Source: Lentzea flava (lineage in GTDB: Bacteria > Actinomycetota > Actinomycetes > Mycobacteriales > Pseudonocardiaceae). From it: a stretch of DNA of 49,591 nt. The notes under the pieces are model-generated. The model was given only the letters and a program-made list of their open reading frames with translations. It had not been told where the DNA came from and did no database searches. This document shows, one piece after another, positions 25,662-33,188 of this stretch. The translations under genes were made by a program, and so were the position numbers. The DNA is taken from assembly GCF_014648475.1 (NCBI RefSeq), contig NZ_BMRE01000056.1, positions 1 through 49,591 of the forward strand, given 5' to 3'. Each line of letters begins with the position of its first letter. Within the stretch, counting starts at the first letter, position 1.

Positions 25662-25721
25662 GGTGAGGACCCCTAAATGAGCAAGGACCCCCACCCTGCC
25701 AGTACCAAGCGCGTCCTCACC
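25662..25721 (+). promoter_or_regulatory. Structured leader upstream of corA
   Basis: GGTGAGGAC (25662-25670), which overlaps a strong ribosome binding site (AGGAGGTGAGG), is perfectly complementary to GTCCTCACC (25713-25721). Pairing would hide the ribosome binding site of the short ORF at 25677. An alternative hairpin CACC/GGTG can form at 25718-25727. A second hairpin CTGTCTC/GAGACAG lies at about 25567-25587. This could be a metal- or translation-sensing leader; M-box riboswitch similarity is only superficial. Confidence 0.45.
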
Positions 25722-25736
25722 GAGGTGGCCTTCTAG
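25677..25736 (+). CDS. Possible leader peptide (19 residues) upstream of corA
   Basis: ATG to TAG encodes MSKDPHPASTKRVLTEVAF. AGGAGGTGAGGAC precedes it. Two prolines lie near its start, which is reminiscent of leader peptides that sense magnesium or proline upstream of bacterial magnesium-transporter genes. No homologue is recognised. The ORF could also be chance, but the strong binding site and the complementary pairing around it are unusual. Confidence 0.4.
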   Translation: MSKDPHPASTKRVLTEVAF

Positions 25737-25826
25737 ATCGATCTGGAAGTTCTGAGTTCCACCTGGTCAGGACGCCCGTCGTGCTTTGCACTTCCACGCC
25801 GGCGTGTGTACCTGGAGGAACTCACC

Positions 25827-26897
25827 ATGCCCAGCCTGCCCTCGATCCGCGGCCGCGGCGCCCAGCAGCGCCCGGTCCCGCACATCTCCGTGCCGTTGTC
25901 GCACTACGTGGTCGACTGCGCGGTCTACGTCGACGGCAAGCGCTTGCCCGGTCGCTGGACGCACACCGACGCCGTCAAAGAGGTGCGCAGGCGCAAGGAG
26001 GGGTTCGTCTGGATCGGCCTGCACGAGCCGGACGCCGAGCAGATCCAGGGCATCGCTGAGACGTTCGGCCTGCACGAGCTGGCCGTCGAGGACGCGGTGC
26101 ACGCGCACCAGCGCCCGAAGCTCGAGCGGTACGACAACACGCTCTTCATGGTGTTCAAGACCGTCCGCTACGTGACCAACGAGTCCCCCGACACCGCCAA
26201 CGAGATCGTCGAGTCCGGCGAGATCATGGTGTTCCTCGGCAAGGACTTCGTCATCACCGTGCGGCACGGCAACCACTCCGGGCTCTCCAAGCTGCGCCAC
26301 GTGCTGGAGGAGGACCCGGAGCGGCTGGAGATCGGTCCCGCCGCGGTGATGCACGCGATCGCCGACCAGGTCGTCGACAACTACCTCGACGTCACCGACC
26401 ACATCGAGGACGACATCGACCGCATGGAGGAGCGGGTCTTCGCGCCGCGCACCGAGGTGAGCGCGGAGCAGATCTACATGTTCAAGCGCGAGGTCGTGGA
26501 ACTGCGCCGCGCGGTGATGCCGCTCGCGAACCCGTTGCGCCGCTTGGCGGAGGGCTACACGCCGCTCATCCCCGAGCAGGTGCGGGCGTTCTTCCGCGAC
26601 GTCGACGACCACCTCACCGAGGTGTCCGAGCGCGTCACGGCGTTCGACGAGCTGCTGACCACGCTGGTCGACGCGGTCCTCGCGAAGATCACGCTGCAGC
26701 AGAACACCGACATGCGCAAGATCACCGCCTGGGTCGCGATCATCTCCGTGCCCACCATGGTCGTCGGCGTGTACGGCATGAACTTCGACTACATGCCCGA
26801 GCTGAAGTGGAAGTTCGGCTATCCCCTGGTGATGAGCCTGGTCCTCGTCGCCTGCCTGACGCTCTACCGAATATTGCGCCGAAATCGCTGGCTCTAG
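25827..26897 (+). CDS. corA: CorA-family Mg2+/Co2+ transporter
   Basis: A 356-residue CorA-type pentameric channel. A cytoplasmic funnel domain (about 1-290) includes FVWIGLHEPDAEQIQGIAET and a long stalk helix rich in charged residues. Two C-terminal membrane helices follow, with the selectivity motif YGMNFDYMPEL (GMN near 313-315) between them and a basic C-terminus (RRNRWL). It imports divalent cations down the membrane potential. The ATG at 25827 follows GGAGGAA. A 289-base leader with a short ORF precedes it. Mycobacterial corA (Rv1239c) also lies near the trehalose importer genes, though further away here. Confidence 0.93.
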   Translation: MPSLPSIRGRGAQQRPVPHISVPLSHYVVDCAVYVDGKRLPGRWTHTDAVKEVRRRKEGFVWIGLHEPDAEQIQGIAETFGLHELAVEDAVHAHQRPKLERYDNTLFMVFKTVRYVTNESPDTANEIVESGEIMVFLGKDFVITVRHGNHSGLSKLRHVLEEDPERLEIGPAAVMHAIADQVVDNYLDVTDHIEDDIDRMEERVFAPRTEVSAEQIYMFKREVVELRRAVMPLANPLRRLAEGYTPLIPEQVRAFFRDVDDHLTEVSERVTAFDELLTTLVDAVLAKITLQQNTDMRKITAWVAIISVPTMVVGVYGMNFDYMPELKWKFGYPLVMSLVLVACLTLYRILRRNRWL

Positions 26898-26939
26898 TCC
26901 CGGTTTCGCTCGTCTTGTTCGTCGTAGAAGGGCCCTGTC

Positions 26940-27035
26940 ATGACCAGAATGCTCACCAACATCCGCTTCTGGATCCTCGCGTTCCTGCTCTGCTGGATCA
27001 CCACCGTGTTCGTGCTCATCAGCGGAACCCCCTGA
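26940..27035 (+). CDS. 31-residue single-helix membrane microprotein
   Basis: MTRMLTNIRFWILAFLLCWI followed by TTVFVLISGTP. One membrane helix with a short basic start. GAAGGG lies about 6 bases before the ATG. It ends one base before the GTG of the next gene, which also begins with a membrane helix, so the two are likely coupled. No homologue known to me. Confidence 0.5.
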   Translation: MTRMLTNIRFWILAFLLCWITTVFVLISGTP

Positions 27036-27036
27036 C

Positions 27037-27417
27037 GTGTTCCGCCAGCTGAGGAGCAGCCTGCGTCCTTGGATCGTGGTGTTCGCCGTCGGCTGGCTCA
27101 CGATGGTCGTCATCTCCATCGCGAGCTGGCCGGCCGCAGGCGCGTCGTCGCCGGACGAGCTGGCGACCGAGGTCACCAACGCGTTGCGCGCCAACGACTT
27201 CCACAAGCTGCAGCCGGTGCTCGCGGTCGGCGGCGAGGACGTCGCCAAGTCCACCACCGAGCACTTCTCGACCGCTCACGTCGAGGGTGGCTTCTACCGC
27301 GACGGCGCCGTGGTGGTGCAGTACACGCGCGACGGCGCCCGTTCGGAGTTCAGGCTGCCCGTCGAGGAACACGACGGCCGCTACGTGGTGAACCCGGTCA
27401 TCACTCCCAAGGGGTGA
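27037..27417 (+). CDS. Membrane-anchored protein with NTF2-like-sized outer domain
   Basis: A 126-residue protein with one N-terminal helix (about 11-31, PWIVVFAVGWLTMVVISIA) and an outer domain of about 90 residues (SPDELATEVTNALRANDFHK to YVVNPVITPKG) that alternates a helix and four beta strands. The domain size and start (a helix that counts 'NALRANDFHKLQPVL') resemble small DUF4878 or NTF2-like lipoprotein domains, but I cannot assign it. The gene follows the microprotein directly and overlaps the convergent DUF2332 gene by 17 bases. Confidence 0.6.
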   Translation: MFRQLRSSLRPWIVVFAVGWLTMVVISIASWPAAGASSPDELATEVTNALRANDFHKLQPVLAVGGEDVAKSTTEHFSTAHVEGGFYRDGAVVVQYTRDGARSEFRLPVEEHDGRYVVNPVITPKG

Positions 27418-28513
27418 CGTTCCAGGTGAACGGGATGCCGTGGCCCTCGCCGACGCCGAGCGACAGCGAGATCCCGGCCGGCCAGAGCTTGAGCATCAGC
27501 GCGAACTTGTAGTCGATCTCCCTGCGCGGCTCGTACACCAGCAGCGCCAGCGGGGTCGTGGGTGTCGCCTTCGCGGCCGCGTCGGCCAGCACGGCCCGCC
27601 CCATCGCCCGGTCCGCCGGCGAAACGTACTGCCACACCACGGAATGCCACACGACGGTGAGCACGTCGCGCTCGACGCGGGCGAGCTGTTTCGCGAGCCA
27701 TTCCGGGCCTGCCGACCGGTCGACCTTCACCGGGTCCGTCGCGGCGAGGTCCAGCGCGTCCCGCAGGCGGTTCCACCGGTCGAGCTGATCCGCCCAGACG
27801 AACGAGCTGAGGTGCAGCCGTCCGTCCTCTGTGGACACGTCGACCGGGTGGAGGTCACAGCCGGCGCGGCCCACGACGCGCAGCCGGTGGTCGAGGTCGG
27901 CAGGTGGCCTGCCGGTCCACTCGGGGTCGAGGACCAGGAGGCTGTCCGGGTCGCCGAGAACCCTGTCGTCCAGCCGGTAGCCGACGTGGTGAGGGCGCAG
28001 GTTGAGCCCGCCGCTCGCGCCGACTTCGAGCAGCCGCACGCAGAACGGCACGTGCCGGCCCGCCGCCTTCGCCGCCTCCTGCGCGGCGACCAGCAGGCCG
28101 CCGTAGAGGGGCGCGCTGCGGCCGGGTTCGTTGGTCTGCACGACCGTGGCGGTGACGCGGTGCCGCAGGAGGTCCGCGTGCTCCTTGAGCGCGGGCAGCG
28201 CGTCCTCCCACAGCGTCGGCAGGTGCGGCTGGCCGCCGACCGACGGGTAGTGCTTCGCGAGCCCCGGTGCGAGCCCTTCGAGGACGAGCCGGTGCACGGC
28301 GCCCGCGAACCGCAGACCGGGCACGGTGCCCTCCCGGTCGCGTTCGGAGCCGGCCATGATCCTGGCCACGACGCCGCCCTGCACCAGGTCGGCGGCGGCG
28401 TCGGTGAGGAGTCGCTGGGTCAGCGGACTGCGGTCGCGGCATCCGTGGGCGGCCGCGGCGAACAGCTCGGCAAGCACGGTGTTGACGCTAGTGGCAGCGC
28501 TGTCCCGCGTCAT
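27401..28513 (-). CDS. DUF2332 protein (paralogue B)
   Basis: A 370-residue DUF2332 family protein. It keeps a glycine-rich loop LLEVGASGGLNLRPHHVGYR (about 152-171), which resembles motif I of Rossmann-type SAM or nucleotide binders, plus KHYPSVGGQPHLPTLWEDAL, VVQTNEPGRSAPLYGGLLVA and FVWADQLDRWNRL shared with paralogue A. VVWHSVVWQYVSPADR near the end is another conserved family segment. Function unknown. The C-terminus overlaps the convergent small membrane gene, and the start is 28 bases from the divergent metallophosphoesterase. Confidence 0.87.
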   Translation of the reverse strand: MTRDSAATSVNTVLAELFAAAAHGCRDRSPLTQRLLTDAAADLVQGGVVARIMAGSERDREGTVPGLRFAGAVHRLVLEGLAPGLAKHYPSVGGQPHLPTLWEDALPALKEHADLLRHRVTATVVQTNEPGRSAPLYGGLLVAAQEAAKAAGRHVPFCVRLLEVGASGGLNLRPHHVGYRLDDRVLGDPDSLLVLDPEWTGRPPADLDHRLRVVGRAGCDLHPVDVSTEDGRLHLSSFVWADQLDRWNRLRDALDLAATDPVKVDRSAGPEWLAKQLARVERDVLTVVWHSVVWQYVSPADRAMGRAVLADAAAKATPTTPLALLVYEPRREIDYKFALMLKLWPAGISLSLGVGEGHGIPFTWNVTPWE

Positions 28514-28541
28514 CCGGAGAAGGCCTTATTACGCTGCTGGA

Positions 28542-29213
28542 ATGGTTCGGGTGCTCGCGGTGGCGGACGAGGTCGTGGAACAGCTGTGGACTGATCAGGT
28601 GCACCAGCACTCCGGTGTCGACCTGATCCTCGCGGCAGGTGACCTGCCGTTCGACTACCTGGAGTTCCTCGCCGACGCGCTGGACAAGCCCCTGGTCTTC
28701 GTCCCCGGCAACCACGACGTCGACCTCTCCGGCTACTCGAACGTGCGGGGTCTGTGGACCAAGGCAGGTCTCCCGGTGCGCTGGCCGGGGCCGGCCGGCG
28801 CGGTGAACGCCGACGAACGCGTGGTCGACGTCGCCGGCCTGCGCATCGCCGGTCTGGGTGGTTCGATCCGCTACAACAAGGGCCCGAACCAGTGGACGGA
28901 ACGGCAGCAGGCCCGCCGCGCCCGCCGGGTGTCCCGGCTGGCCGGGTGGCGCAGGCTGCGGGACGGACGTGGCGTGGACGTGCTGCTGACCCATTCGCCG
29001 CCGTTGGACTGCGGCGACGAACCGGACGCACCGCACCGCGGGTTCGCGTGCCTGCACGGCCTGGTCTCGCGGCTGCGGCCCGGCCTGCTGGTGCACGGCC
29101 ACATCCACCCGCACGGTGTGCCGCGGCCGGACCGCGTTCTGGACGGGGTTCGCGTGGTGAACGTGGTCCCGTACAAGGTGCTCGACATCTCGGGAGCTCG
29201 CGATGAGACGTGA
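28542..29213 (+). CDS. Metallophosphoesterase
   Basis: A 223-residue calcineurin-like phosphoesterase. The motifs are AAGDLPFDY (GD motif, 29-37), VPGNHDVDL (GNHD, about 54-62), TLLTHSPP-type VLLTHSPPLDCG and VHGHIHPHG (GHxH). The N-terminal DxH motif is replaced by VADEVVEQ, which leaves the Asp but no His; this is seen in related actinobacterial proteins. Substrate unknown. It overlaps the next gene by 11 bases, so it is co-transcribed with the ParB-like protein. Confidence 0.85.
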   Translation: MVRVLAVADEVVEQLWTDQVHQHSGVDLILAAGDLPFDYLEFLADALDKPLVFVPGNHDVDLSGYSNVRGLWTKAGLPVRWPGPAGAVNADERVVDVAGLRIAGLGGSIRYNKGPNQWTERQQARRARRVSRLAGWRRLRDGRGVDVLLTHSPPLDCGDEPDAPHRGFACLHGLVSRLRPGLLVHGHIHPHGVPRPDRVLDGVRVVNVVPYKVLDISGARDET

Positions 29214-30069
29214 CACCGGTTTCCCCGCGGCCGACGCCGAGAACGACTTCCTGCGCGCCCGCCGCCGCCAGGTGATGTCGCGCCTCGCGGCCTGGCTGCG
29301 CCGCGAGCCGGACGACGTGAACATCATGCTGCCGTTCCACGAGGTCGTGGAGGCCCTGGGCATGGTGTCCGAGAAGCGTCTGGGACTGCAGTCGATCCGC
29401 CTCGACTCGATCGTGGGCAGCGTCGACCGCACCCGCGACTTCGACCGCCGCTTCCGCCCGACCTCCGGCCGCGTCCGCGAACGGTGGCAACGACTGGCCC
29501 TGGCCACCCGCCGAGGCGAGAACGTGCCGCCCATCGAGGTGTACCGGGTCGGCGAGCTGCACTTCATCATCGACGGGCACCACCGCGTCTCCGTCGCGCA
29601 CGCCCTCGGCCAGACGGTGATCGACGCCTACGTGACCCAGGTGATCACCCGCCTGAACTCCAGCGGCATCCGCTACCGCGGCGACCTGATCGTGAAGGAC
29701 TACCGGCGCCTGTTCCTGGAACGCGTGCCGCTGAGCGGCGAGGCCCGTGCCGCCGTGGTCCTGTCCGACCCGTGGGACTACGCCGAGCTCGGCGAGCACG
29801 TCGAGGCGTGGGGCTTCCGGCTGATGCAGGACACCGGCGAGCTGCTCGACCGCGCCGAGATCGCCCGCCGCTGGTACGCCGAGGAGTACAAGCCGGTCGT
29901 CGCGATGCTGCGGCAGGCCGAGATGATCGGCGACCGCACCGAGACCGAGGCCTACATGTGGGTGGCGGCGGAACGGTACCGGCTCATCCGCACCCACCGG
30001 TGGGACGCCGAGGTGATCGACGCCGTGCGCCAGGAAACCCAGTCGCACGGCAGAGGACACCGCGGCTAG
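29203..30069 (+). CDS. ParB-like nuclease-domain protein
   Basis: A 288-residue protein with a ParB/Srx-type N-terminal fold around IEVYRVGELHFIIDGHHRVS (about 108-127): the 'DGHHR' motif is the ParB box II. There is no helix-turn-helix typical of chromosomal ParB, so it is not the partition protein. The C-terminal half (about 160-288) is helical and acidic-basic mixed. Such proteins may bind nucleotides (CTP) or act as nucleases; unknown here. It shares an operon with the metallophosphoesterase. Confidence 0.75.
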   Translation: MRRDTGFPAADAENDFLRARRRQVMSRLAAWLRREPDDVNIMLPFHEVVEALGMVSEKRLGLQSIRLDSIVGSVDRTRDFDRRFRPTSGRVRERWQRLALATRRGENVPPIEVYRVGELHFIIDGHHRVSVAHALGQTVIDAYVTQVITRLNSSGIRYRGDLIVKDYRRLFLERVPLSGEARAAVVLSDPWDYAELGEHVEAWGFRLMQDTGELLDRAEIARRWYAEEYKPVVAMLRQAEMIGDRTETEAYMWVAAERYRLIRTHRWDAEVIDAVRQETQSHGRGHRG

Positions 30070-30078
30070 CGTGCGCGC

Positions 30079-30549
30079 GTGACTGATCTTGTGACCGAAC
30101 GCCTGATCCTGCGCCCGTGGGACGCCCTCAGCGTCAAGGCCGTGCTGGAGGCCGACCGCCAGCCGACCTGGGCCGCGGACTTCCCAGCCGAGGGCGACAC
30201 GGTGATCGCGGGCGTCATCGCATCGACCCCGGAGTGGCTCTCGCCGTTCGGGCACCGCCTGATCATCGAGCGGGCGACGTCTGAAGTCGTGGGTTCGCTC
30301 GGCCTGTTCTGGCCTCCTTCCGACGGTCGGGTGGAGATCGGCTACGGCGTGGTGGCGTCCCGCCAGGGGCGCGGCTACGCCTCGGAGGCGGCCGCCGCAC
30401 TGGCCTCGTACGCGCTGTCGCTGGAGGACGTCCACACCGTGCACGCCAGCGTGGAGCGCACCAACCCGGCTTCCGCCCGCGTGCTGGAGAAGGCGGGCTT
30501 CAGCCACTCCGGCAGCACCGAGGAGCTGCTCAGCTACGAGCGGCGCTGA
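30079..30549 (+). CDS. GNAT-family N-acetyltransferase (RimJ/RimL type)
   Basis: A 156-residue acetyltransferase. The start TERLILRPW is typical of RimJ/RimL-like enzymes, and the acetyl-CoA loop reads VASRQGRGYASEAAAALASY (about 93-112), i.e. Q/R-x-x-G-x-G/A. ERTNPASARVLEKAGFSHSG is the closing motif. Substrate may be a ribosomal protein or a small amine. GTG at 30079 is used. It overlaps the convergent broken gene by 20 bases. Confidence 0.88.
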   Translation: MTDLVTERLILRPWDALSVKAVLEADRQPTWAADFPAEGDTVIAGVIASTPEWLSPFGHRLIIERATSEVVGSLGLFWPPSDGRVEIGYGVVASRQGRGYASEAAAALASYALSLEDVHTVHASVERTNPASARVLEKAGFSHSGSTEELLSYERR

Positions 30550-30723
30550 CCGGCCCGAACTCGCGGTTGAGCACCTCGGGCCAGTCCTCCGCGCTCAGCT
30601 GGACGGCCCGGTCGAGGCTGCGCTCCAGGTCTGGTTGCCGGTCTCGGCGAGGGTCAGCGCGGCCAGGGCTTCGTCCGCAGCGGCACCGAAGTCGCGGGCG
30701 ACGCGCGACACGATCCGAGCCAC
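30530..30723 (-). pseudogene. Small frameshifted gene (about 64 residues)
   Basis: GTG at 30723, directly after the stop of the membrane-protein gene, opens MARIVSRVARDFGAAADEAL then AALTLAETGNQ. In that frame it soon stops, but in a neighbouring frame the protein continues as LERSLDRAVQLSAEDWPEVL then NREFGPVSAARS. The total of 194 bases is one short of a multiple of three. The C-terminal 'EDWPEVLNREFG' resembles small actinobacterial proteins ending in DWP-x-VL-x-x-ELG. Either a one-base deletion has broken the gene or there is a sequencing error. Confidence 0.6.
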
Positions 30724-31719
30724 TCACCGCGGCGCCACCCGCGGGCCGTCCGGCGCGTCCGGCAGCGGCCGGGCCTGGTCCAGCACCTCGTCGGTGTACT
30801 TGTCGAGCAGGCGCGTGCCGATCTGCTGGGCGTACCCGAAGATGACCGCCCACAGCAGCAGGGCCGCCGCCGACGGGATGCCGATCAGGCCGCTGGTGAC
30901 GCCGGCTCCCAGCGCGAGGATGCCGACCACCGCCAGTGCCGCGCCGAGCATGATTTTGATCAGCGCCTGGTAGCCGATCATCACGTACGGCGAGAGCGAT
31001 GGCCGGCGGCGTAAGAGCAGCACCACGGCGGCCAGCACCGCGCCGAACGAGCCGAGCACCTGCACCAGCCACACGTCCACTCCGGTCGCCTTGGTCGTGC
31101 CGCCGGGGCAGACCGTCGGCAGCGCGTTCTCCTTGGGGTCGACGCAGAGCGGGATGATGCCCGGCTTCACGATGCCGACGACGCCCAGCACCGTGTTGAT
31201 GACGAACAGCACCAGGGAGGCCGCGATCAGCTTGTTGCGCAACGCCCGTGAGCCCGCGTGGGCGAAGTCGGAGTTGTCGTAGGCCGCGCGCAACGCGTCC
31301 ACCACGATGGCGCGCTCGACCGCGGGCGTGAACTCCCCTGGCCGCAACGCTTCCAGGGCACGGCGCCGGGGATCGTCCTCGTCCAGGTACTGCGCCACCC
31401 GTGCCTGCAGGCCCGGCAACCGGCCCAGGAAACCGCGCTCCGCCGAGATCGCCGCCACCTCGGCCTCGTGCAGGGCGCGCCAGGCCCGTTCGATGTACCA
31501 GCCCGACCACCACGACGGCACCATCCGCCACCACGGCTCCCGATCGCTGAGCATCGCGTCGACCACCGCCGCCTGCTCCTCGGCGGTGCGCCGCCACACG
31601 TCGCCCTCGGGATCGACCGGGTCCGGCGGGCCGAGCGCGGCGAGATCCGCGCGGACCCGGTCCAACCGGGACTGCACGACGAGTCGCCAGTCGGTGACTC
31701 TGGGTTTGCGCTCGGCCAT
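30724..31719 (-). CDS. Polytopic membrane protein, unknown function
   Basis: A 331-residue protein. The N-terminal ~165 residues are soluble and helical, with Trp-rich WWRMVPSWWSGWYIERAWRA near 62-81. Four membrane helices follow (about 170-190, 220-240, 250-275 and 280-305), with a loop containing two cysteines (PLCVDPKENALPTVCPGG). The C-terminus is short and polar. No family recognised. ATG at 31719 chosen (MAERKPRVTDWRL); a longer start adds an unlikely His-rich piece. It is followed directly by the frameshifted gene. Confidence 0.7.
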   Translation of the reverse strand: MAERKPRVTDWRLVVQSRLDRVRADLAALGPPDPVDPEGDVWRRTAEEQAAVVDAMLSDREPWWRMVPSWWSGWYIERAWRALHEAEVAAISAERGFLGRLPGLQARVAQYLDEDDPRRRALEALRPGEFTPAVERAIVVDALRAAYDNSDFAHAGSRALRNKLIAASLVLFVINTVLGVVGIVKPGIIPLCVDPKENALPTVCPGGTTKATGVDVWLVQVLGSFGAVLAAVVLLLRRRPSLSPYVMIGYQALIKIMLGAALAVVGILALGAGVTSGLIGIPSAAALLLWAVIFGYAQQIGTRLLDKYTDEVLDQARPLPDAPDGPRVAPR

Positions 31720-31773
31720 GTCCCGATGGTGACAGCGAGGTCTGACAATTTCGGCGGCCATCCGTGTGACGTG

Positions 31774-32289
31774 CTAAAACGATCCCAGGACCGCGTCGGC
31801 GACCTCCTCCAGGGGCCGGCTGCCGTCGATGATCGTCGCACCGAGACGCCGATAGGCCGACTCGACCCGGGCGTTGTGCTCGAGCGCCGCCGCCAGTTCC
31901 TCCGGGTGCTTGCCGAAGGCGTTCGTCGTGCGGGTCAGCAGTCGTTCGCGCAGCGTCTCGTCGCCGATCACCACGCAGACCACGCGGTCGAAGAGATCCC
32001 AGACCTCTTCCTCGTTCTCGACATGTCCACAGAGGAACGCGGTCCGCTCCCGCGCCCTCGCCGCCAGGGCCTCGACCTTCGCACGACTGATCCGCCAGCC
32101 GAACCGATCGAGCCAGCCAGCCGGTGCCGGGTACGGAGGGTCGGCGACGACCTGCCCGCTCTCCCGGTCCACCCAGTGGTTGTAACCCTCCCAGTCGGCG
32201 TCGACTGCCAGCTGTCCCCTGCTCCGCAGCACCTCGCACACCGCCGACTTGCCCGCCCCGGCGGTGCCGGTCACCCACACCAACGGCAC
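31774..32289 (-). CDS. P-loop kinase / AAA-type ATPase (adenylate-kinase-like)
   Basis: A 171-residue P-loop protein. Walker A is VTGTAGAGKSAVCEVL (residues 6-21). AVDADWEGYNHWVD near 28-41 could bind substrate, and FLCGHVENEEEVWDLFDRVV holds the following strand. LRERLLTRTTNAFGKHPEEL supplies lid Arg residues. It resembles small-molecule kinases of the shikimate/adenylate kinase group; substrate unknown. GTG at 32289, nine bases after GGGAG, is chosen; a GTG at 32307 would add six residues. Divergent from the ArsR operon. Confidence 0.75.
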   Translation of the reverse strand: MPLVWVTGTAGAGKSAVCEVLRSRGQLAVDADWEGYNHWVDRESGQVVADPPYPAPAGWLDRFGWRISRAKVEALAARARERTAFLCGHVENEEEVWDLFDRVVCVVIGDETLRERLLTRTTNAFGKHPEELAAALEHNARVESAYRRLGATIIDGSRPLEEVADAVLGSF

Positions 32290-32313
32290 ACGTGAAGGCT
32301 CCCACACATACGC

Positions 32314-32342
32314 TTGCGCTTATATACGCCACGGGTTATAAA
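32314..32342 (+). promoter_or_regulatory. Promoter of arsR-AHSA1 operon (leaderless)
   Basis: TTGCGC (32314-32319) and TATAAA (32337-32342) with a 17-base spacer make a strong sigma-A-like promoter. The GTG of the regulator is at 32349, seven bases after the -10, exactly where transcription should start, so the mRNA would be leaderless. The AT-rich TTATATA in the spacer may be part of an autoregulatory site. Confidence 0.6.
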
Positions 32343-32348
32343 GGTGGG

Positions 32349-32651
32349 GTGGACGTCTTCGAGGCCGTGGCCGAACCGAACCGCCGCCACCTGCTGGGCC
32401 TGCTCGCCGAGCGCGACCACACCGCGGGTGAGCTCGTCGACAGCCTGCCGGCGCTGACCCAGCCCGCCGTGTCCCGGCACCTCCGCATCCTGCGCGAGGT
32501 CGGACTGGTGGAGATGCGCCCGGACGGCCAGCGCCGCATCTACGCGCTGAAACCCGATGGCTTGCAACGCATCGACGACTGGATCACGCCGTACCGCCGC
32601 TACTGGCGCAACCACCTCGACGCACTGGAACAGCACCTGGAGAACCGATGA
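32349..32651 (+). CDS. ArsR/SmtB-family transcriptional regulator
   Basis: A 100-residue winged helix protein. VFEAVAEPNRRHLLGLLAER (3-22) is the typical ArsR start. The recognition segment is LTQPAVSRHLRILREVGLVE (about 38-57), followed by the wing MRPDGQRRIYAL. No metal-binding cysteines are present. Regulators of this subgroup usually control the adjacent SRPBCC/AHSA1 gene, which here overlaps by 4 bases (ATGA). GTG start; see the promoter for evidence of a leaderless transcript. Confidence 0.9.
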   Translation: MDVFEAVAEPNRRHLLGLLAERDHTAGELVDSLPALTQPAVSRHLRILREVGLVEMRPDGQRRIYALKPDGLQRIDDWITPYRRYWRNHLDALEQHLENR

Positions 32652-33148
32652 ACGACCTCGGCACCGTGACCCTCGACGGCACCCACGCGATCCTCACGTT
32701 CCAGCGCAGGCTGCCGTTCCCGATCGCGGACGTCTGGGCCGCGATCACCGATCCCGCCGAACGCAAGGCGTGGCTGGGCACGACGCACATCGAGGACGGC
32801 CGGATCGTCATCGAGCCGGAGGACCCGCCCGCACCGCCGGAGACCAAGCGCGTCACCGGCCGCATCCTCACCTGGCAGCCGCCGGAGAACGGCCACGCGG
32901 TCTTCGAACACGAGTGGCAGCAACGGATCGTGGAGGACAGCGTGGTCCGCTACGAACTGCGCACCGACGGCGACGAGACGGTGCTGACGTTCACGCACCG
33001 CGGACTGTCCGAACGCAACGCGCTCGGCTTCGTGCCGGGCACGCACGCCTTCCTCGACCGGATGCGGGCTCACCTGGACGGGGCGGAGCTGCCGGACTGG
33101 GGCGAGCGCTACGCCGAGGTGGCGCCGCACTACCCGGCCTGGAAATGA
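32648..33148 (+). CDS. SRPBCC / AHSA1 domain protein
   Basis: A 166-residue protein with the AHSA1-type ligand pocket fold. LTFQRRLPFPIADVWAAITD (16-35) and PAERKAWLG are the family start, EWQQRIVEDSVVRYELR the middle strands, and HAFLDRMRAHLDGAELPDWG the closing long helix. Such proteins bind small hydrophobic ligands or act as activators of partner proteins. Translationally coupled to the ArsR regulator, a common pair. A perfect hairpin follows 1 base after the stop. Confidence 0.88.
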   Translation: MNDLGTVTLDGTHAILTFQRRLPFPIADVWAAITDPAERKAWLGTTHIEDGRIVIEPEDPPAPPETKRVTGRILTWQPPENGHAVFEHEWQQRIVEDSVVRYELRTDGDETVLTFTHRGLSERNALGFVPGTHAFLDRMRAHLDGAELPDWGERYAEVAPHYPAWK

Positions 33149-33149
33149 T

Positions 33150-33182
33150 CGGTGGGGAGTGCCGGAAAGGCACTCCCCACCG
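33150..33182. terminator. Bidirectional hairpin terminator
   Basis: CGGTGGGGAGTGCC (33150-33163) pairs perfectly with GGCACTCCCCACCG (33169-33182) around a 5-base loop. It fills the 40-base space between the convergent AHSA1 and SDR genes. There is no T-run on either strand, so it may work with Rho or as an RNA 3'-end stabiliser. Confidence 0.8.
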
Positions 33183-33188
33183 ACTGAA

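Noticed and set aside
25640..25740. M-box (ykoK) riboswitch before corA
   Set aside because: Only a short stretch (AGGTGAGG...CCCCT) resembles the M-box start; the other conserved loops were not found. Kept as an unclassified structured leader.
29203..30069. Chromosome partition ParB
   Set aside because: It has the ParB-type DGHHR box but no helix-turn-helix, ParA partner or parS-like sites nearby.
25767..30507. Long minus-strand ORFs opposite corA (25767-27257) and opposite the phosphoesterase/ParB-like/GNAT genes (28510-30507)
   Set aside because: No domain matches and composition of shadow frames.
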